A program made the position numbers and the translations under genes. A model generated the notes under the pieces. That model worked only from the letters and a program-made list of their open reading frames with translations, was not told where the DNA came from and made no database searches. Below are positions 1 to 9,005 of a stretch of DNA of 64,000 bases, one piece after another. Numbering within the stretch: the stretch's first letter is position 1; each line of letters begins with the position of its first letter. Origin of the DNA: Pythium myriotylum (lineage: Eukaryota; Oomycota; Peronosporomycetes; Pythiales; Pythiaceae); the NCBI GenBank assembly GCA_023091665.1, contig JALJCQ010000004.1, positions 620,001-684,000 of the forward strand, in the 5' to 3' direction.

Positions 1-647
1 TCCAAGATAGATGTTCTCTGTTCCTACGGCCCTACGTAAGGTACAAGGACGCGACGACTGCCACCCTACGACAAATTCCGTCCGGTGCAGCTCCCATCAC
101 TGACCAACATTCGTGAGCGCGTAGCATCATTCCGAGTATGCGCATCGTTCACTGAATTTGCTTTGCTTGGATCCCTCGCTCCCCGCTCTCCGCTTGCTCA
201 CTCGCCAATTCACTCCACTCCTCACACACACAACAAGCCTACGCTCACCAACCACGACCATGAACTCGTTCTCCGCTTCCACCGTCGCCTTCCGACAGAC
301 GCACGCCCAGCACATCTACCCGCTCATCAAGAACGCACAGGCACAGGCGCAGGCGCAGGCGCAGCAGCCTGCAGCCACTACGAGTGAGAAGCGACGACTC
401 GACGCCACGTTGCGATCCAAGTCGAGGGCAATCGCCATCGCACCTGTTGGTGTTGAGCAGCGAAGCGTCGATTCGGATGAGAAGAAGGACAGCAAGCTGT
501 CAGCTTGGTGGAGGCAGTTTGTGATGTCGCAGTCGAGCCTGCACGTGACCCGAGGGCTAGCTTCAGGCCGACGATAGATGAACGAATTTCTATAATGAAC
601 TGTATTTCTTCAGACTGTGAGCTTGCCGAGCGCTCTCCTCTGTGTTG
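1..647. repeat. Left arm of a 647-bp inverted repeat
   Basis: This stretch reappears as its reverse complement at 4808-5454, with position x pairing with 5455-x. I saw no mismatch in the parts compared by eye, and the embedded frames translate identically. The match breaks at 648, where the left arm has C and the right arm predicts T. The arm starts at the window edge, so it may extend further left. It carries one whole small gene (260-577) with its leader and about 70 bp of 3' flank. Near-identity implies a very recent inverted duplication or ongoing conversion. Confidence 0.93.
260..577 (+). CDS. Small basic protein, WRQ-SQS family copy A1 (unrecognised family)
   Basis: Predicted 105-residue soluble basic protein without signal peptide or membrane segment; I do not recognise it. 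It belongs to a family seen eight times in the first 9.3 kb. Visible blocks are an N-terminal FRQTHAQHIYPLIK (residues 11-24), an Ala-Gln run (26-35), TTSEKRRLDATLR (40-52), an acidic/basic linker, and the C-terminal hallmark WWRQFVMSQS (83-92) ending in SGRR. I chose the ATG at 260 because the N-terminal block of paralogues B and F starts at the same distance from their ATG. The frame stays open upstream to an ATG at 158, but that extension is not conserved. The leader is rich in C and A and poor in G. An identical inverted copy lies at 4878-5195. Function unknown. Confidence 0.72.
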   Translation: MNSFSASTVAFRQTHAQHIYPLIKNAQAQAQAQAQQPAATTSEKRRLDATLRSKSRAIAIAPVGVEQRSVDSDEKKDSKLSAWWRQFVMSQSSLHVTRGLASGRR

Positions 648-1286
648 CGGGATACCGTAGTGTCGAGTGTTGTCGTTGGAAAAGTTGAATATGCCCCTTG
701 TTCGGGAATGGCTGATCTGCCTTGCGATTGTTTCTCCAGCATGTACTAATAAGTTGAGAAATCAATCAGCTAGAGTCGCAAATGGACTCTTACTTCTTCG
801 TGAATTAAACACCACCGAAGAGCTTGTAGTCACTTTGTGCATGGTTGCCGCGATCATGTGGACTTTGGTCGAGACCTATTCTGTGCATTTCGGAAATTTC
901 TCCGACAGTGCGATACGGCCGTCGTCAGACTCACTTCATCCTGCAGCCAATCCGAGTGTACTGTCTCGTGATGTCTGCCAGTCGGCGGTGTTGCCATGAG
1001 GTTGTGCACATTACATACAGTGTACATGAAGTGGGTTCATTAGGTGTTGAAGGGTGCTCGAAGGAATTTCCCTCCACCGTCATTCACTCCACGCGCGCAA
1101 ACATCCTCAACTAAATTTCACTACTGCCCTATAAGCTCCCAAGCGAGCACTTTCGATAGCGGATCACTTTCCAATCCGCCGCCCGCAAGTAAAGCCAACC
1201 AACAACACAACAACATCAACCACTCGCCGACTACTTCGGTCATTATACTACCAAGACAACAACACATCATCAACATCAAGATCAAC
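648..1286. other. Spacer between A1 and D1
   Basis: No conserved frame recognised. The last ~100 bases are the CAA-rich, G-poor leader of the gene at 1287 (for example CAACACAACAACATCAACC around 1202-1220). The stretch from about 1150 onward belongs to the direct repeat shared with ~6005. The rest appears unique. Confidence 0.6.
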
Positions 1287-1613
1287 ATGAACATGAACAT
1301 GAACACCAACGCACACTTCGCCCAGGCCATCCACTACGTCCGCAAATGCAACGCAGAAGAACAAAACAAACAACTCCTACAACAACAACACTCGCCAGCC
1401 AAGCCAGAAGTCTGTCGCAACGACAGCAGCGCTCGACGATTCTGGAACAAACTGCGTCGTCACCACCGAGACAACCAGCGAGCCAGCGACCACACCACGC
1501 AGACCACACAGCCTTCGAGTGGCGAAGACCAGCGCAAGGACGTGTGGCGGCGGCAGATGGTGCTCTCTCAGACGCTTGTGACGCAGCACCGGCACGGCGT
1601 GATGCGCCGCTAG
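1287..1613 (+). CDS. Small basic protein, WRQ-SQS family copy D1
   Basis: Predicted 108-residue, Gln/Arg/His-rich soluble protein and a divergent member of the same unrecognised family. It begins with three in-frame ATG-AAC repeats (Met-Asn-Met-Asn-Met-Asn), so initiation could occur at 1287, 1293 or 1299. The N-terminal block is reduced (HFAQAIHYVRK), and the C-terminal hallmark is VWRRQMVLSQT (residues 86-96) with a terminal MRR. The leader is strongly CAA-repetitive. The duplicate at 6139-6465 encodes the same protein; a G/A difference at 1500/6352 is silent. Convergent with B1. Function unknown. Confidence 0.65.
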   Translation: MNMNMNTNAHFAQAIHYVRKCNAEEQNKQLLQQQHSPAKPEVCRNDSSARRFWNKLRRHHRDNQRASDHTTQTTQPSSGEDQRKDVWRRQMVLSQTLVTQHRHGVMRR

Positions 1614-2085
1614 AGCAATTCAACTCACTCTACTGGATCTTATCTATGGCCGTCTCGAATCCCTGAATGACGGAATCGTGCGATCGAAGCATGAGGCCGC
1701 CTCATGCAGGCGGCACTCCACTACATCGGTATTGACTAGGCTACTATCTACAATGTACATCTTCATGCACTCCGATATCGGCTTTGTATCCTCTTTACAA
1801 TGTTCTACTATCAATACCCATTCAGTACCAGCTTCATGTTTCCAACGCAAGGGTATGCTGTCGTTCTTCATCTGTTTGGTCGAGGCGGCAGCGGAGTTCT
1901 GGTTCCCTCACTCACATTTTCTAGATCGCGACTCCAAGAGTGCAGCACTAAAGGTAGATTACCATGCTGGCGATGGACATCCTCACAGACAAGACCACTC
2001 ACATCCTCACAGACAAGACCACTCACGTGCAGGAAATCATGACAGAATAGTGGATTTATCAATAATACAACTACAACTCTCTCGT
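1614..2085. other. Convergent intergenic region between D1 and B1
   Basis: Contains no supported gene. It has a small hairpin-capable sequence, GCCGCCTCATGCAGGCGGC, at about 1697-1715 and the two-copy 24-bp tandem repeat near 1977-2024. Almost the same sequence recurs at 6466-6937, so open frames here are conserved only because the duplication is recent. Confidence 0.6.
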
Positions 2086-2394
2086 CTACCTCCGACCGGA
2101 CGCGAGCGAGCGCGTCGCCCGCATACTCGACTGCGACATCACCCATTGCTTCCACCACACCCGCACCTTGCTGCGAGTCTGCGACCCGTCCACTTCATCT
2201 GTCGATCGCCCGTTGGCTTCTTGTACTGTCGCCAACGGCGTCGACTTGGCTCGCAGTGTGGCATCGAGGAGGCGTTTCTCGCTGGTCGTCTTGATATCGA
2301 CACGCTCAGTTGGCTGCTGGGACTTGACCAACGGACAGACGTGCTGGGCGTGGATCTGTCGAAAGGCCGTGGTGCAGGTGGAGAAGGCGCTCAT
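2086..2394 (-). CDS. Small basic protein, WRQ-SQS family copy B1
   Basis: Predicted 102-residue soluble protein closely related to copy A. It has FRQIHAQHVCPLVK at residues 11-24, a central TTSEKRLLDATLR block, and the hallmark WWKQWVMSQS (80-89) followed by ATRSLASGRR at the end. The ATG at 2394 aligns with the A and F starts. The frame stays open upstream (24 codons) but that part is leader-like. The leader is pyrimidine-rich on the coding strand, with a CATCCTTTGCACC element just before the ATG that resembles an oomycete initiator/FPR. B2 (6938-7246) differs by only about three residues. Function unknown. Confidence 0.72.
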   Translation of the reverse strand: MSAFSTCTTAFRQIHAQHVCPLVKSQQPTERVDIKTTSEKRLLDATLRAKSTPLATVQEANGRSTDEVDGSQTRSKVRVWWKQWVMSQSSMRATRSLASGRR

Positions 2395-3292
2395 GGTGCA
2401 AAGGATGACGTGGGAAGTGGGAAGTAGGAAGTGGAGGGGGGAGAGGCTTCGAGCCCTGGAGAGCAAGTTCGAGAGTGAGCTCGACCTCGACGGCTCGCTG
2501 AGGCTGAGGGAATGCGATGAGCCAGGGGTTTCCTGCTATCCAACGGCAACTCGGAATGTCGATAGTGCGTGGAGAGTGTTTGCTCGTTTGCTCGTGAGTC
2601 GGAACAGCCAACAACTCGCTGGCGTCTGCACCGGCTTCAGAAACGAGGAGAGACCGTCAGATGGCCACACCAACATTCCATCGTCAACACCAACATTCCA
2701 CAGGCAAGTGAGCCAGCCGCCAGTTGTCCACCGAAGCAGGTCACATCTTCACCCTGGTGCCTCCAGACACGAGTGGTTGAGAACACGAGAGCAACGGACG
2801 TGAGAAGGGCACCGAATCTGCTGATACGGAAAATATTCGCAAGTATTGATAAGAAATCCGGGGCAATCGCAGTAAGATAGCCCTATCACAAAGCTTCCGT
2901 ACTGCGCATTCTCTAAGTTCCCACTAAGGACGACGGAGGCTGGCGTCATAGACCATGGAAGCTGTTGAAAGCCTTCAAGCGATTGGTCGACAGCGGATTC
3001 GATGATTACCTTCAGCCGTCAAACAGGTCGCTCGTGTCAGTGTCAGTTCCGCTGTTATCACAGGTCGTACTAATTTGGTTTAGTACATAATGCTCGAAGT
3101 TCACACCCTTCGCTTATCAATGTATTAAACTAAGAACCCTTCTCCATGTTGACGATCTAAACAGCTTACGGACTGCTTAGTACATTGAGTCGCGGTCTCA
3201 CGACTCGCTAGCACCCTCTCGACTCGCTCGTGGTTCATTCGCCAATGCACAGGGTCTAAACCAAGTCTCCTGTCAACGATTTTCGTGCTGCG
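2395..3292. other. Upstream region of B1 / spacer
   Basis: Holds the B1 leader and a diverging part of the direct repeat. Frames here are not preserved in the second copy at ~7500-8160 (substitutions and indels, for example after 2660 versus 7512), so I see no supported gene. Confidence 0.5.
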
Positions 3293-3538
3293 ATGAATCC
3301 GCGCGAACGCCCAAGCGAAACAGCCCGTGTCAGTGCCCCATGCACCGCCAAGATCGCCCCGATCCCACAGAAATTGGAGGGTTCTGCAGCACATCAAGCG
3401 AGAGCAAGCCCTTTCAGCGGACAGGTGGCTGCACATACGTCGATCGCACCCAAGACAAATACGCGTAGTTATCGTCATCTCTATTCGCTGACCGACTCGT
3501 GCGATCTAAACATGGGCCGCGTCTTCTTCGAACAGTGA
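3293..3538 (+). CDS. Small conserved reading frame G1 (hypothetical)
   Basis: Predicted 81-residue protein, unrecognised. Its aligned counterpart G2 (8162-8404) keeps the ATG, the frame and about 60 aligned codons without an indel although the DNA is well diverged. Preserved protein pattern: RERPSE, SAP-TAKI-PI-QK, AHQA--SPF and IAPKT-TRSY. Counting codon by codon, at least 13 codons differ only at a synonymous third position, which suggests past selection on the protein. The last ~20 residues are unrelated between copies. Lies in the outer part of the direct repeat. It could still be noncoding. Confidence 0.35.
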   Translation: MNPRERPSETARVSAPCTAKIAPIPQKLEGSAAHQARASPFSGQVAAHTSIAPKTNTRSYRHLYSLTDSCDLNMGRVFFEQ

Positions 3539-3700
3539 ATGTGGCTCATTGATTTTCAGAAACAACGATCCGAACTACTCTTATTGTAGTCCAAATCTTC
3601 CGCTCTAGGTTGCTGATGACTTGGCTTTGACTCCAATGTGAAAACATTTTTGTGGGCGAAAAATTGGGTTCGGACAAATTATTCCGGCTTTCTGTGTGCT

Positions 3701-3946
3701 TCACCGACCTGGCCCATTGGAGCGAAGAAGCGATTGAGAGATGACCAGCTGCTTCCCCCAGATCTTTTGCTGGGCGGATGATCTTGCAGTTGAATGTCCT
3801 TCCCCTCGATCAACGTGTTCCTGTCGATCATTCGTCCCCTTCGTCTCAGCAAAGGCGACACTTTTCTTGTTCTTCTTCTTCTCGTCTTCGTTCTGAGGTC
3901 CAGACTTTGACTTGGAGGCGAGCGACTTCGAAGAGGCCTTTTCCAT
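3701..3946 (-). CDS. Small basic protein, WRQ-SQS family copy E (divergent)
   Basis: Predicted 81-residue Lys/Ser-rich protein. It keeps only the C-terminal hallmark of the family, KIWGKQLVISQS (61-72), and a terminal GPGR. The N-terminal FRQ-HAQ block is missing and replaced by a Lys/Ser/Asp/Glu-rich stretch (SKSLASKSKS, then EDEKKKNKKS). It sits inside the spacer of the inverted repeat with no second copy in the window. It may be an old diverged paralogue or a decaying gene. Confidence 0.5.
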   Translation of the reverse strand: MEKASSKSLASKSKSGPQNEDEKKKNKKSVAFAETKGTNDRQEHVDRGEGHSTARSSAQQKIWGKQLVISQSLLRSNGPGR

Positions 3947-4807
3947 TGCGTGTCAATTTATGCAATGGGAACACAGGAGATTTTCCCGCTTCCTAAGCTG
4001 GTCCGACCCGGCGGCTCTATTTTATCAGCGCTTTGATAGCCTGATTACTCTTGAAGTTTTGGCGAGAGAAGGCCAGCCATGCCTCGTTCTAGGTATAATG
4101 GATCCCGACTCGCAATCCGAAGAAGGAAAGGGTGAAGCGAGCACGAAGTACGGGCGCCAGGTAAATGTGGTGAGGAGAGCGCTCTTGACGAAAAGAGGGA
4201 ACCTTATCACGTATGAGTTGGATTCACTGGTTGATGATGAATGCTCAAACACTTTGGATCTTGTCGGCAGTCATTCTTAATGACTCACCAGCATTCTCCG
4301 AGTGTCCGTGCTTTTGCGTAATAACGAGCTTGGTTCACCCAAAGCAGTATTTCTAAGGCTAATAGACATCTGTGTATGGCGGATCATCACTGAGAGTTGT
4401 TGACAATGACCCAACTTGTTCCAGTAGCAGCGTAACTGTTTGCTGTCGGTGCAGATCACGAGCTTTCCCCCTGTTTCATATCGCACTTAGATTCCATGCT
4501 GTCAGCTTACGCCATTTCTTGGTCGTGGTGGATTGCGTGTGATAATTTGGTTTTGGCGAAGGTACAATAGGACGCTTGAGCTGGACGAGGCGAGAGTTAT
4601 GAGAAGCCGGAAGTCACTCACACTGACAGCGTGGGCTACGTGGCATCGGCAGGGGCATTCTCTTGATTGTGTTGACGTCAAGGTGAATGGGACATTGAAG
4701 CGATAGCCATCACCACCTTCAATATCGAAGCTCATTCGACACTCTATGGGTTTCTAAATACGTCAATTTCAACCGACATCTTGGGCAACATGACCAGATC
4801 CACCCCA
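3947..4807. other. Spacer between copy E and the right inverted-repeat arm
   Basis: No recognised gene. Several open frames of 70-120 codons occur on both strands, but none has a paralogue in the window or a recognisable domain. Confidence 0.5.
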
Positions 4808-5454
4808 CAACACAGAGGAGAGCGCTCGGCAAGCTCACAGTCTGAAGAAATACAGTTCATTATAGAAATTCGTTCATCTATCGTCGGCCTGAAGCTAGCC
4901 CTCGGGTCACGTGCAGGCTCGACTGCGACATCACAAACTGCCTCCACCAAGCTGACAGCTTGCTGTCCTTCTTCTCATCCGAATCGACGCTTCGCTGCTC
5001 AACACCAACAGGTGCGATGGCGATTGCCCTCGACTTGGATCGCAACGTGGCGTCGAGTCGTCGCTTCTCACTCGTAGTGGCTGCAGGCTGCTGCGCCTGC
5101 GCCTGCGCCTGTGCCTGTGCGTTCTTGATGAGCGGGTAGATGTGCTGGGCGTGCGTCTGTCGGAAGGCGACGGTGGAAGCGGAGAACGAGTTCATGGTCG
5201 TGGTTGGTGAGCGTAGGCTTGTTGTGTGTGTGAGGAGTGGAGTGAATTGGCGAGTGAGCAAGCGGAGAGCGGGGAGCGAGGGATCCAAGCAAAGCAAATT
5301 CAGTGAACGATGCGCATACTCGGAATGATGCTACGCGCTCACGAATGTTGGTCAGTGATGGGAGCTGCACCGGACGGAATTTGTCGTAGGGTGGCAGTCG
5401 TCGCGTCCTTGTACCTTACGTAGGGCCGTAGGAACAGAGAACATCTATCTTGGA
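4808..5454. repeat. Right arm of the 647-bp inverted repeat
   Basis: Reverse complement of 1-647. It carries the second identical copy of gene A on the minus strand. The 4,160-bp spacer between the arms contains D1, B1, G1 and E. A hairpin-capable arrangement of this size could promote inversion or copying of the spacer. Confidence 0.93.
4878..5195 (-). CDS. Small basic protein, WRQ-SQS family copy A2
   Basis: Identical 105-residue product to A1, encoded in the right arm of the inverted repeat on the opposite strand. Leader and 3' flank are also identical, so the two copies are probably controlled alike. Family hallmarks are at the same positions (FRQTHAQ at residues 11-17, WWRQFVMSQS at 83-92). 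Function unknown. Confidence 0.72.
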   Translation of the reverse strand: MNSFSASTVAFRQTHAQHIYPLIKNAQAQAQAQAQQPAATTSEKRRLDATLRSKSRAIAIAPVGVEQRSVDSDEKKDSKLSAWWRQFVMSQSSLHVTRGLASGRR

Positions 5455-5682
5455 TGAGGACGCCACAGAAGTTTGTCGCCACCGTGGATGGATGCGACGA
5501 GTCGGGTCTGTGAGTGTTGGTGGGCATTACAGTACCGGCACCACGCCACGGTGGGATCCACCACTGCAACTGTCGTCCGTACAGAAGTCCACTGAAAAAG
5601 ACGCGATTGCGTCCAACTCTATTTCGTCAACTCAGAGGCCACAGTCGCTCGCTCGCCCACGTGTGGTACTGGCAGCTCACGG

Positions 5683-5733
<51 letters not shown>

Positions 5734-6138
5734 GAATTACACGACCCACCGTGTCCGAGTCCATGCGGCCTTTAGTCAACAGCGTAGGGTTTGGTTCGGC
5801 GCTGGATGTGCTATGGCTGTTTCTTCATCGTGAACGTTTCAGTAGCAGGTGCCGCTTGCACCGTCATTCTTCACCACCACGCCACCATTCTCGCGGGCGT
5901 TTTCCACATGAAGAAGGTGAACCCATGGGGAAGAAGCCGTCATAAAGCAGCCAGATAACGCAAAGCATCACCACAACATTTCCAGACAGTCTTCCCACAT
6001 TTACTCGAGTGGCACTCACTTTCCAATCGGACGCCCACAAGCCACGCCAACCAACAACACAACAACATCAACCAACCACCGACTACTTCAGCCATTATAC
6101 TACCAAGACAACAACACATCATCAACATCAAGATCAAC
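5455..6138. other. Spacer between A2 and D2
   Basis: Holds the (CT)n tract and, from about 6005, the CAA-rich leader of D2. No supported gene; open frames spanning the CT tract (Leu-Ser repeats) are composition artefacts. Confidence 0.55.
5686..5729. repeat. (CT)22 microsatellite
   Basis: Uninterrupted alternating C/T run of about 44 bases. Confidence 0.98.
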
Positions 6139-6465
6139 ATGAACATGAACATGAACACCAACGCACACTTCGCCCAGGCCATCCACTACGTCCGCAAATG
6201 CAACGCAGAAGAACAAAACAAACAACTCCTACAACAACAACACTCGCCAGCCAAGCCAGAAGTCTGTCGCAACGACAGCAGCGCTCGACGATTCTGGAAC
6301 AAACTGCGTCGTCACCACCGAGACAACCAGCGAGCCAGCGACCACACCACACAGACCACACAGCCTTCGAGTGGCGAAGACCAGCGCAAGGACGTGTGGC
6401 GGCGGCAGATGGTGCTCTCTCAGACGCTTGTGACGCAGCACCGGCACGGCGTGATGCGCCGCTAG
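6139..6465 (+). CDS. Small basic protein, WRQ-SQS family copy D2
   Basis: 108-residue protein identical to that of D1 (1287-1613). It has the same three Met-Asn repeats at the start, the same CAA-rich leader and the hallmark VWRRQMVLSQT near the C terminus. Sequence 3' of the stop differs from D1 for about 10 bases and then becomes identical again. Function unknown. Confidence 0.65.
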   Translation: MNMNMNTNAHFAQAIHYVRKCNAEEQNKQLLQQQHSPAKPEVCRNDSSARRFWNKLRRHHRDNQRASDHTTQTTQPSSGEDQRKDVWRRQMVLSQTLVTQHRHGVMRR

Positions 6466-6937
6466 AGTATTCCGACTCACTCTACTGGATCTTATCTATG
6501 GCCGTCTCGAATCCCTGAATGACGGAATCGTGCGATCGAAGCATGAGGCCGCCTCATGCAGGCGGCACTCCACTACATCGGTATTGACTAGGCTACTATC
6601 TACAATGTACATCTTCATGCACTCCGATATCGGCTTTGTATCCTCTTTACAATGTTCTACTATCAATACCCATTCAGTACCAGCTTCATGTTTCCAACGC
6701 AAGGGTATGCTGTCGTTCTTCATCTGTTTGGTCGAGGCGGCAGCGGAGTTCTGGTTCCCTCACTCACATTTTCTAGATCGCGACTCCAAGAGTGCAGCAC
6801 TAAAGGTAGATTACCATGCTGGCGATGGACATCCTCACAGACAAGACCACTCACATCCTCACAGACAAGACCACTCACGTGCAGGAAATCATGACAGAAT
6901 AGTGGATTTATCAATAATACAACTACAACTCTCTCGT
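6466..6937. other. Convergent intergenic region between D2 and B2
   Basis: Near-identical copy of 1614-2085, including the hairpin-capable sequence and the double 24-bp repeat at about 6829-6876. No supported gene. Confidence 0.6.
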
Positions 6938-7246
6938 CTACCTCCGACCGGACGCGAGCGAGCGCGTCGCCCGCATACTCGACTGCGACATCACCCATTG
7001 CTTCCACCACACCCGCGCCTTGCTGCGAGTCTGCGATTCGTCCACTTCATCTGACGATCGCCCGTTGGCTTCTTGTACTGTCGCCAACGGCGTCGACTTG
7101 GCTCGCAGTGTGGCATCGAGGAGGCGTTTCTCGCTGGTCGTCTTGATATCGACACGCTCAGTTGGCTGCTGGGACTTGACCAACGGACAGACGTGCTGGG
7201 CGTGGATCTGCCGAAAGGCCGTGGTGCAGGTGGAGAAGGCGCTCAT
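6938..7246 (-). CDS. Small basic protein, WRQ-SQS family copy B2
   Basis: 102-residue protein about 97% identical to B1. The visible changes are Thr to Ser and Gly to Glu in the acidic linker (SSDEVDE) and Val to Ala just before the hallmark (KARV). The FRQIHAQ block and WWKQWVMSQS hallmark are unchanged. Changes only in the linker fit constraint on both terminal blocks. Function unknown. Confidence 0.72.
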   Translation of the reverse strand: MSAFSTCTTAFRQIHAQHVCPLVKSQQPTERVDIKTTSEKRLLDATLRAKSTPLATVQEANGRSSDEVDESQTRSKARVWWKQWVMSQSSMRATRSLASGRR

Positions 7247-8161
7247 GGTGCAAAGGATGATGTGGGAAGTGGGAAGTAGGAAGTGGAGGGGGGAGAGGCT
7301 TCGAGCCCTGGAGAGCAAGTTCGAGAGTGAGCTCGACCTCGACGGCTCGCTGAGGCTGAGGGAATGCGATGAGCCAGGGGTTTCCTTCTATCCAACGGCA
7401 ACTCGGAATGTCGATAGTGCGTGGAGAGTGTTTGCTCGTTTGCTCGTGAGTCGGAACAGCCAGCAACTCGCTGGCGTCTGCACCGGCTTCAGAAACGAGG
7501 AGAGACCGTCAGATGGATGCACCAACATTCCTCAGTCAAGTGATGACGAAGATGGAGCCTGTTGAGTACAGTGTGTGTGTGTGTGTATAATAGCAGTTGC
7601 ATTTTAAATTCATTCTAGTGTCAACAGAAGGAGTTGGAAACATGATGGCCATGAGAAGGACACCAAATTTGCTGATACGGAAGCTATTCGCACGTATTGA
7701 CAAAAAATCCTGGACAATCGCAGTAAGATCACCCTATAGCACAGCTTCGGTACTGTATCTTCTCTCAGCTGCCACAAAGCAAGGTCCGGGGGCTCGCGTC
7801 ACAGACCAGGGATGCTGGTGAAGGCCTTCAAGCAATTGGTTGACTCGGGATTCGATGCTTATGATTAGCTCGAACCGTCAAACAGGTCGCTCGTGCCAGA
7901 GCCAGTTCCGCTGTAATCGTCGATCATAATAATTTGTATCAGTATGCAAGTCCTAAAGGATCTCTCTCTTCAGGAATCAATGTCTTGAACTAAGACCACT
8001 ACTCCTTGTTGACACCTCCAACAGATCCAAACAGCTTACGGACTGCTGAGGACATTGTGTTGGGCCTCTCAACTCGCTCGCACCCTCTCGACTCGCTCGT
8101 GCTTCATTCGCCAATGCACTGCGTTCAAACCAAGACTCCTGTCAGCGGTTGTCGTGCTGCA
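7247..8161. other. Upstream region of B2 / spacer
   Basis: Diverged outer part of direct repeat copy 2. Contains a short (GT)n run at about 7571-7586. No supported gene. Confidence 0.5.
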
Positions 8162-8404
8162 ATGGATCTGCGCCAGCGTCCAAGCGAATCAGCTGGTCCC
8201 AGTGCCCCGGGCACCGCAAAGATCGTCCCGATCCTGCAAAAGTATGAGGATTCACCGGCCCATCAAGCAAAGGGAAGTCCCTTTGAGAGTCAGTCAGCTA
8301 TACCTACGAGGATCGCACCCAAGACAAGTACGCGTAGCTATGCGATCCCTCTGAATGTTCAGGGGTTTATGGATCCACGGATGCATACCGACCTCATCCG
8401 CTAG
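8162..8404 (+). CDS. Small conserved reading frame G2 (hypothetical)
   Basis: Predicted 80-residue protein aligned with G1 (3293-3538): MDLRQRPSES at the start, then SAPGTAKIVPILQK, AHQAKGSPF and IAPKTSTRSY. The frame extends upstream to an ATG at 8006, but only the ATG at 8162 is shared with G1. No domain recognised. Low confidence that it is expressed. Confidence 0.35.
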   Translation: MDLRQRPSESAGPSAPGTAKIVPILQKYEDSPAHQAKGSPFESQSAIPTRIAPKTSTRSYAIPLNVQGFMDPRMHTDLIR

Positions 8405-9005
8405 TCTGTGGATTATAAATTTTTCAAGATCGACGCATGTGAAGTGCGTAACCTCGATTAAATGTTACTCTTCGAATCGACACGCTAACCTCTTCTTTCG
8501 ATCATCATTCCGCCGACAACATTTTTTAAACTCCAAGAAGAGCAACTTCGTTTCCTTCTGGGCGGCGGCGTTCCACAAGAAAAAGGCAACATAGCCACTT
8601 CCCACTCACTCAGCTGCAGGTTCTCCAAGGAGCTGCGTCAAAAGATGAGCAGCGACTCTCCTGCGCAGGCTTCTACCAGAGTTCGCAACCACGAGAATAT
8701 TTTCGTTGCATGAAGCCATCGGCAGTGGGTTTTGTAGGGTTCTTGAGCTGTGATCCGCCTGGTAAGTTCGCTTTCAAGTGCTTTGGACGAAGTGAAATCT
8801 CGTGGTGATGGGTTTCCAAATGAATACACCTACATTCCCAACTCAGCGACCAGCATTCGCGGGCTCCAAGCTGGCACTCATGGGGGAGAGATGCTGACAA
8901 CCTTCCACCCCTTGGATAGCTGTAGCTGGTGTTCCGTCGCCTGAGCCTGGGGCTCGCTCACTCCAAAACTCACCAGCCACCACACAGAACCACAACTCCT
9001 CCACA
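8405..9005. other. Spacer upstream of copy F
   Basis: No recognised gene. The ~60 bases before 9006 form a CA-rich, G-poor leader (for example ACCAGCCACCACACAGAACC) like those of copies A and D. Confidence 0.5.

Larger units (their letters stand above)
1150..3480 (+). repeat. Direct repeat, copy 1 (~2.3 kb)
   Basis: Matches ~6005-8345 in the same orientation, with a constant offset of 4,852 through the core. The core (about 1240-2650) is nearly identical apart from scattered substitutions. The outer parts (about 1150-1240 and 2660-3480) are clearly diverged but still alignable. It carries genes D1 (+), B1 (-) and G1 (+). Inside it, a 24-bp unit beginning ACATCCTCACAGACAAGACC is repeated twice at about 1977-2024. 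Confidence 0.88.
6005..8345 (+). repeat. Direct repeat, copy 2 (~2.3 kb)
   Basis: Partner of 1150-3480 (core offset 4,852). It carries D2, B2 and G2 in the same order and orientation as copy 1. The identity gradient (high in the core, lower at both ends) could reflect recent conversion of the core inside an older duplication. Confidence 0.88.

Noticed and set aside
158..577. N-terminally extended form of small gene A with a hydrophobic start that might pass for a signal peptide
   Set aside because: The extra 34 codons lie in the C/A-rich leader and are not shared with copies D or F; an RxLR-type effector reading is therefore unsupported.
1977..2024. Two 24-bp direct repeats resembling a minimal CRISPR
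   Set aside because: Only two adjacent copies without spacers, in a eukaryotic context; simple tandem duplication.
3912..4280. 122-codon frame overlapping copy E on the opposite strand
   Set aside because: Overlaps the supported E gene; no recognisable content.
5514..5833. Frames with Leu-Ser-Leu-Ser runs
   Set aside because: Translation of the (CT)22 microsatellite.
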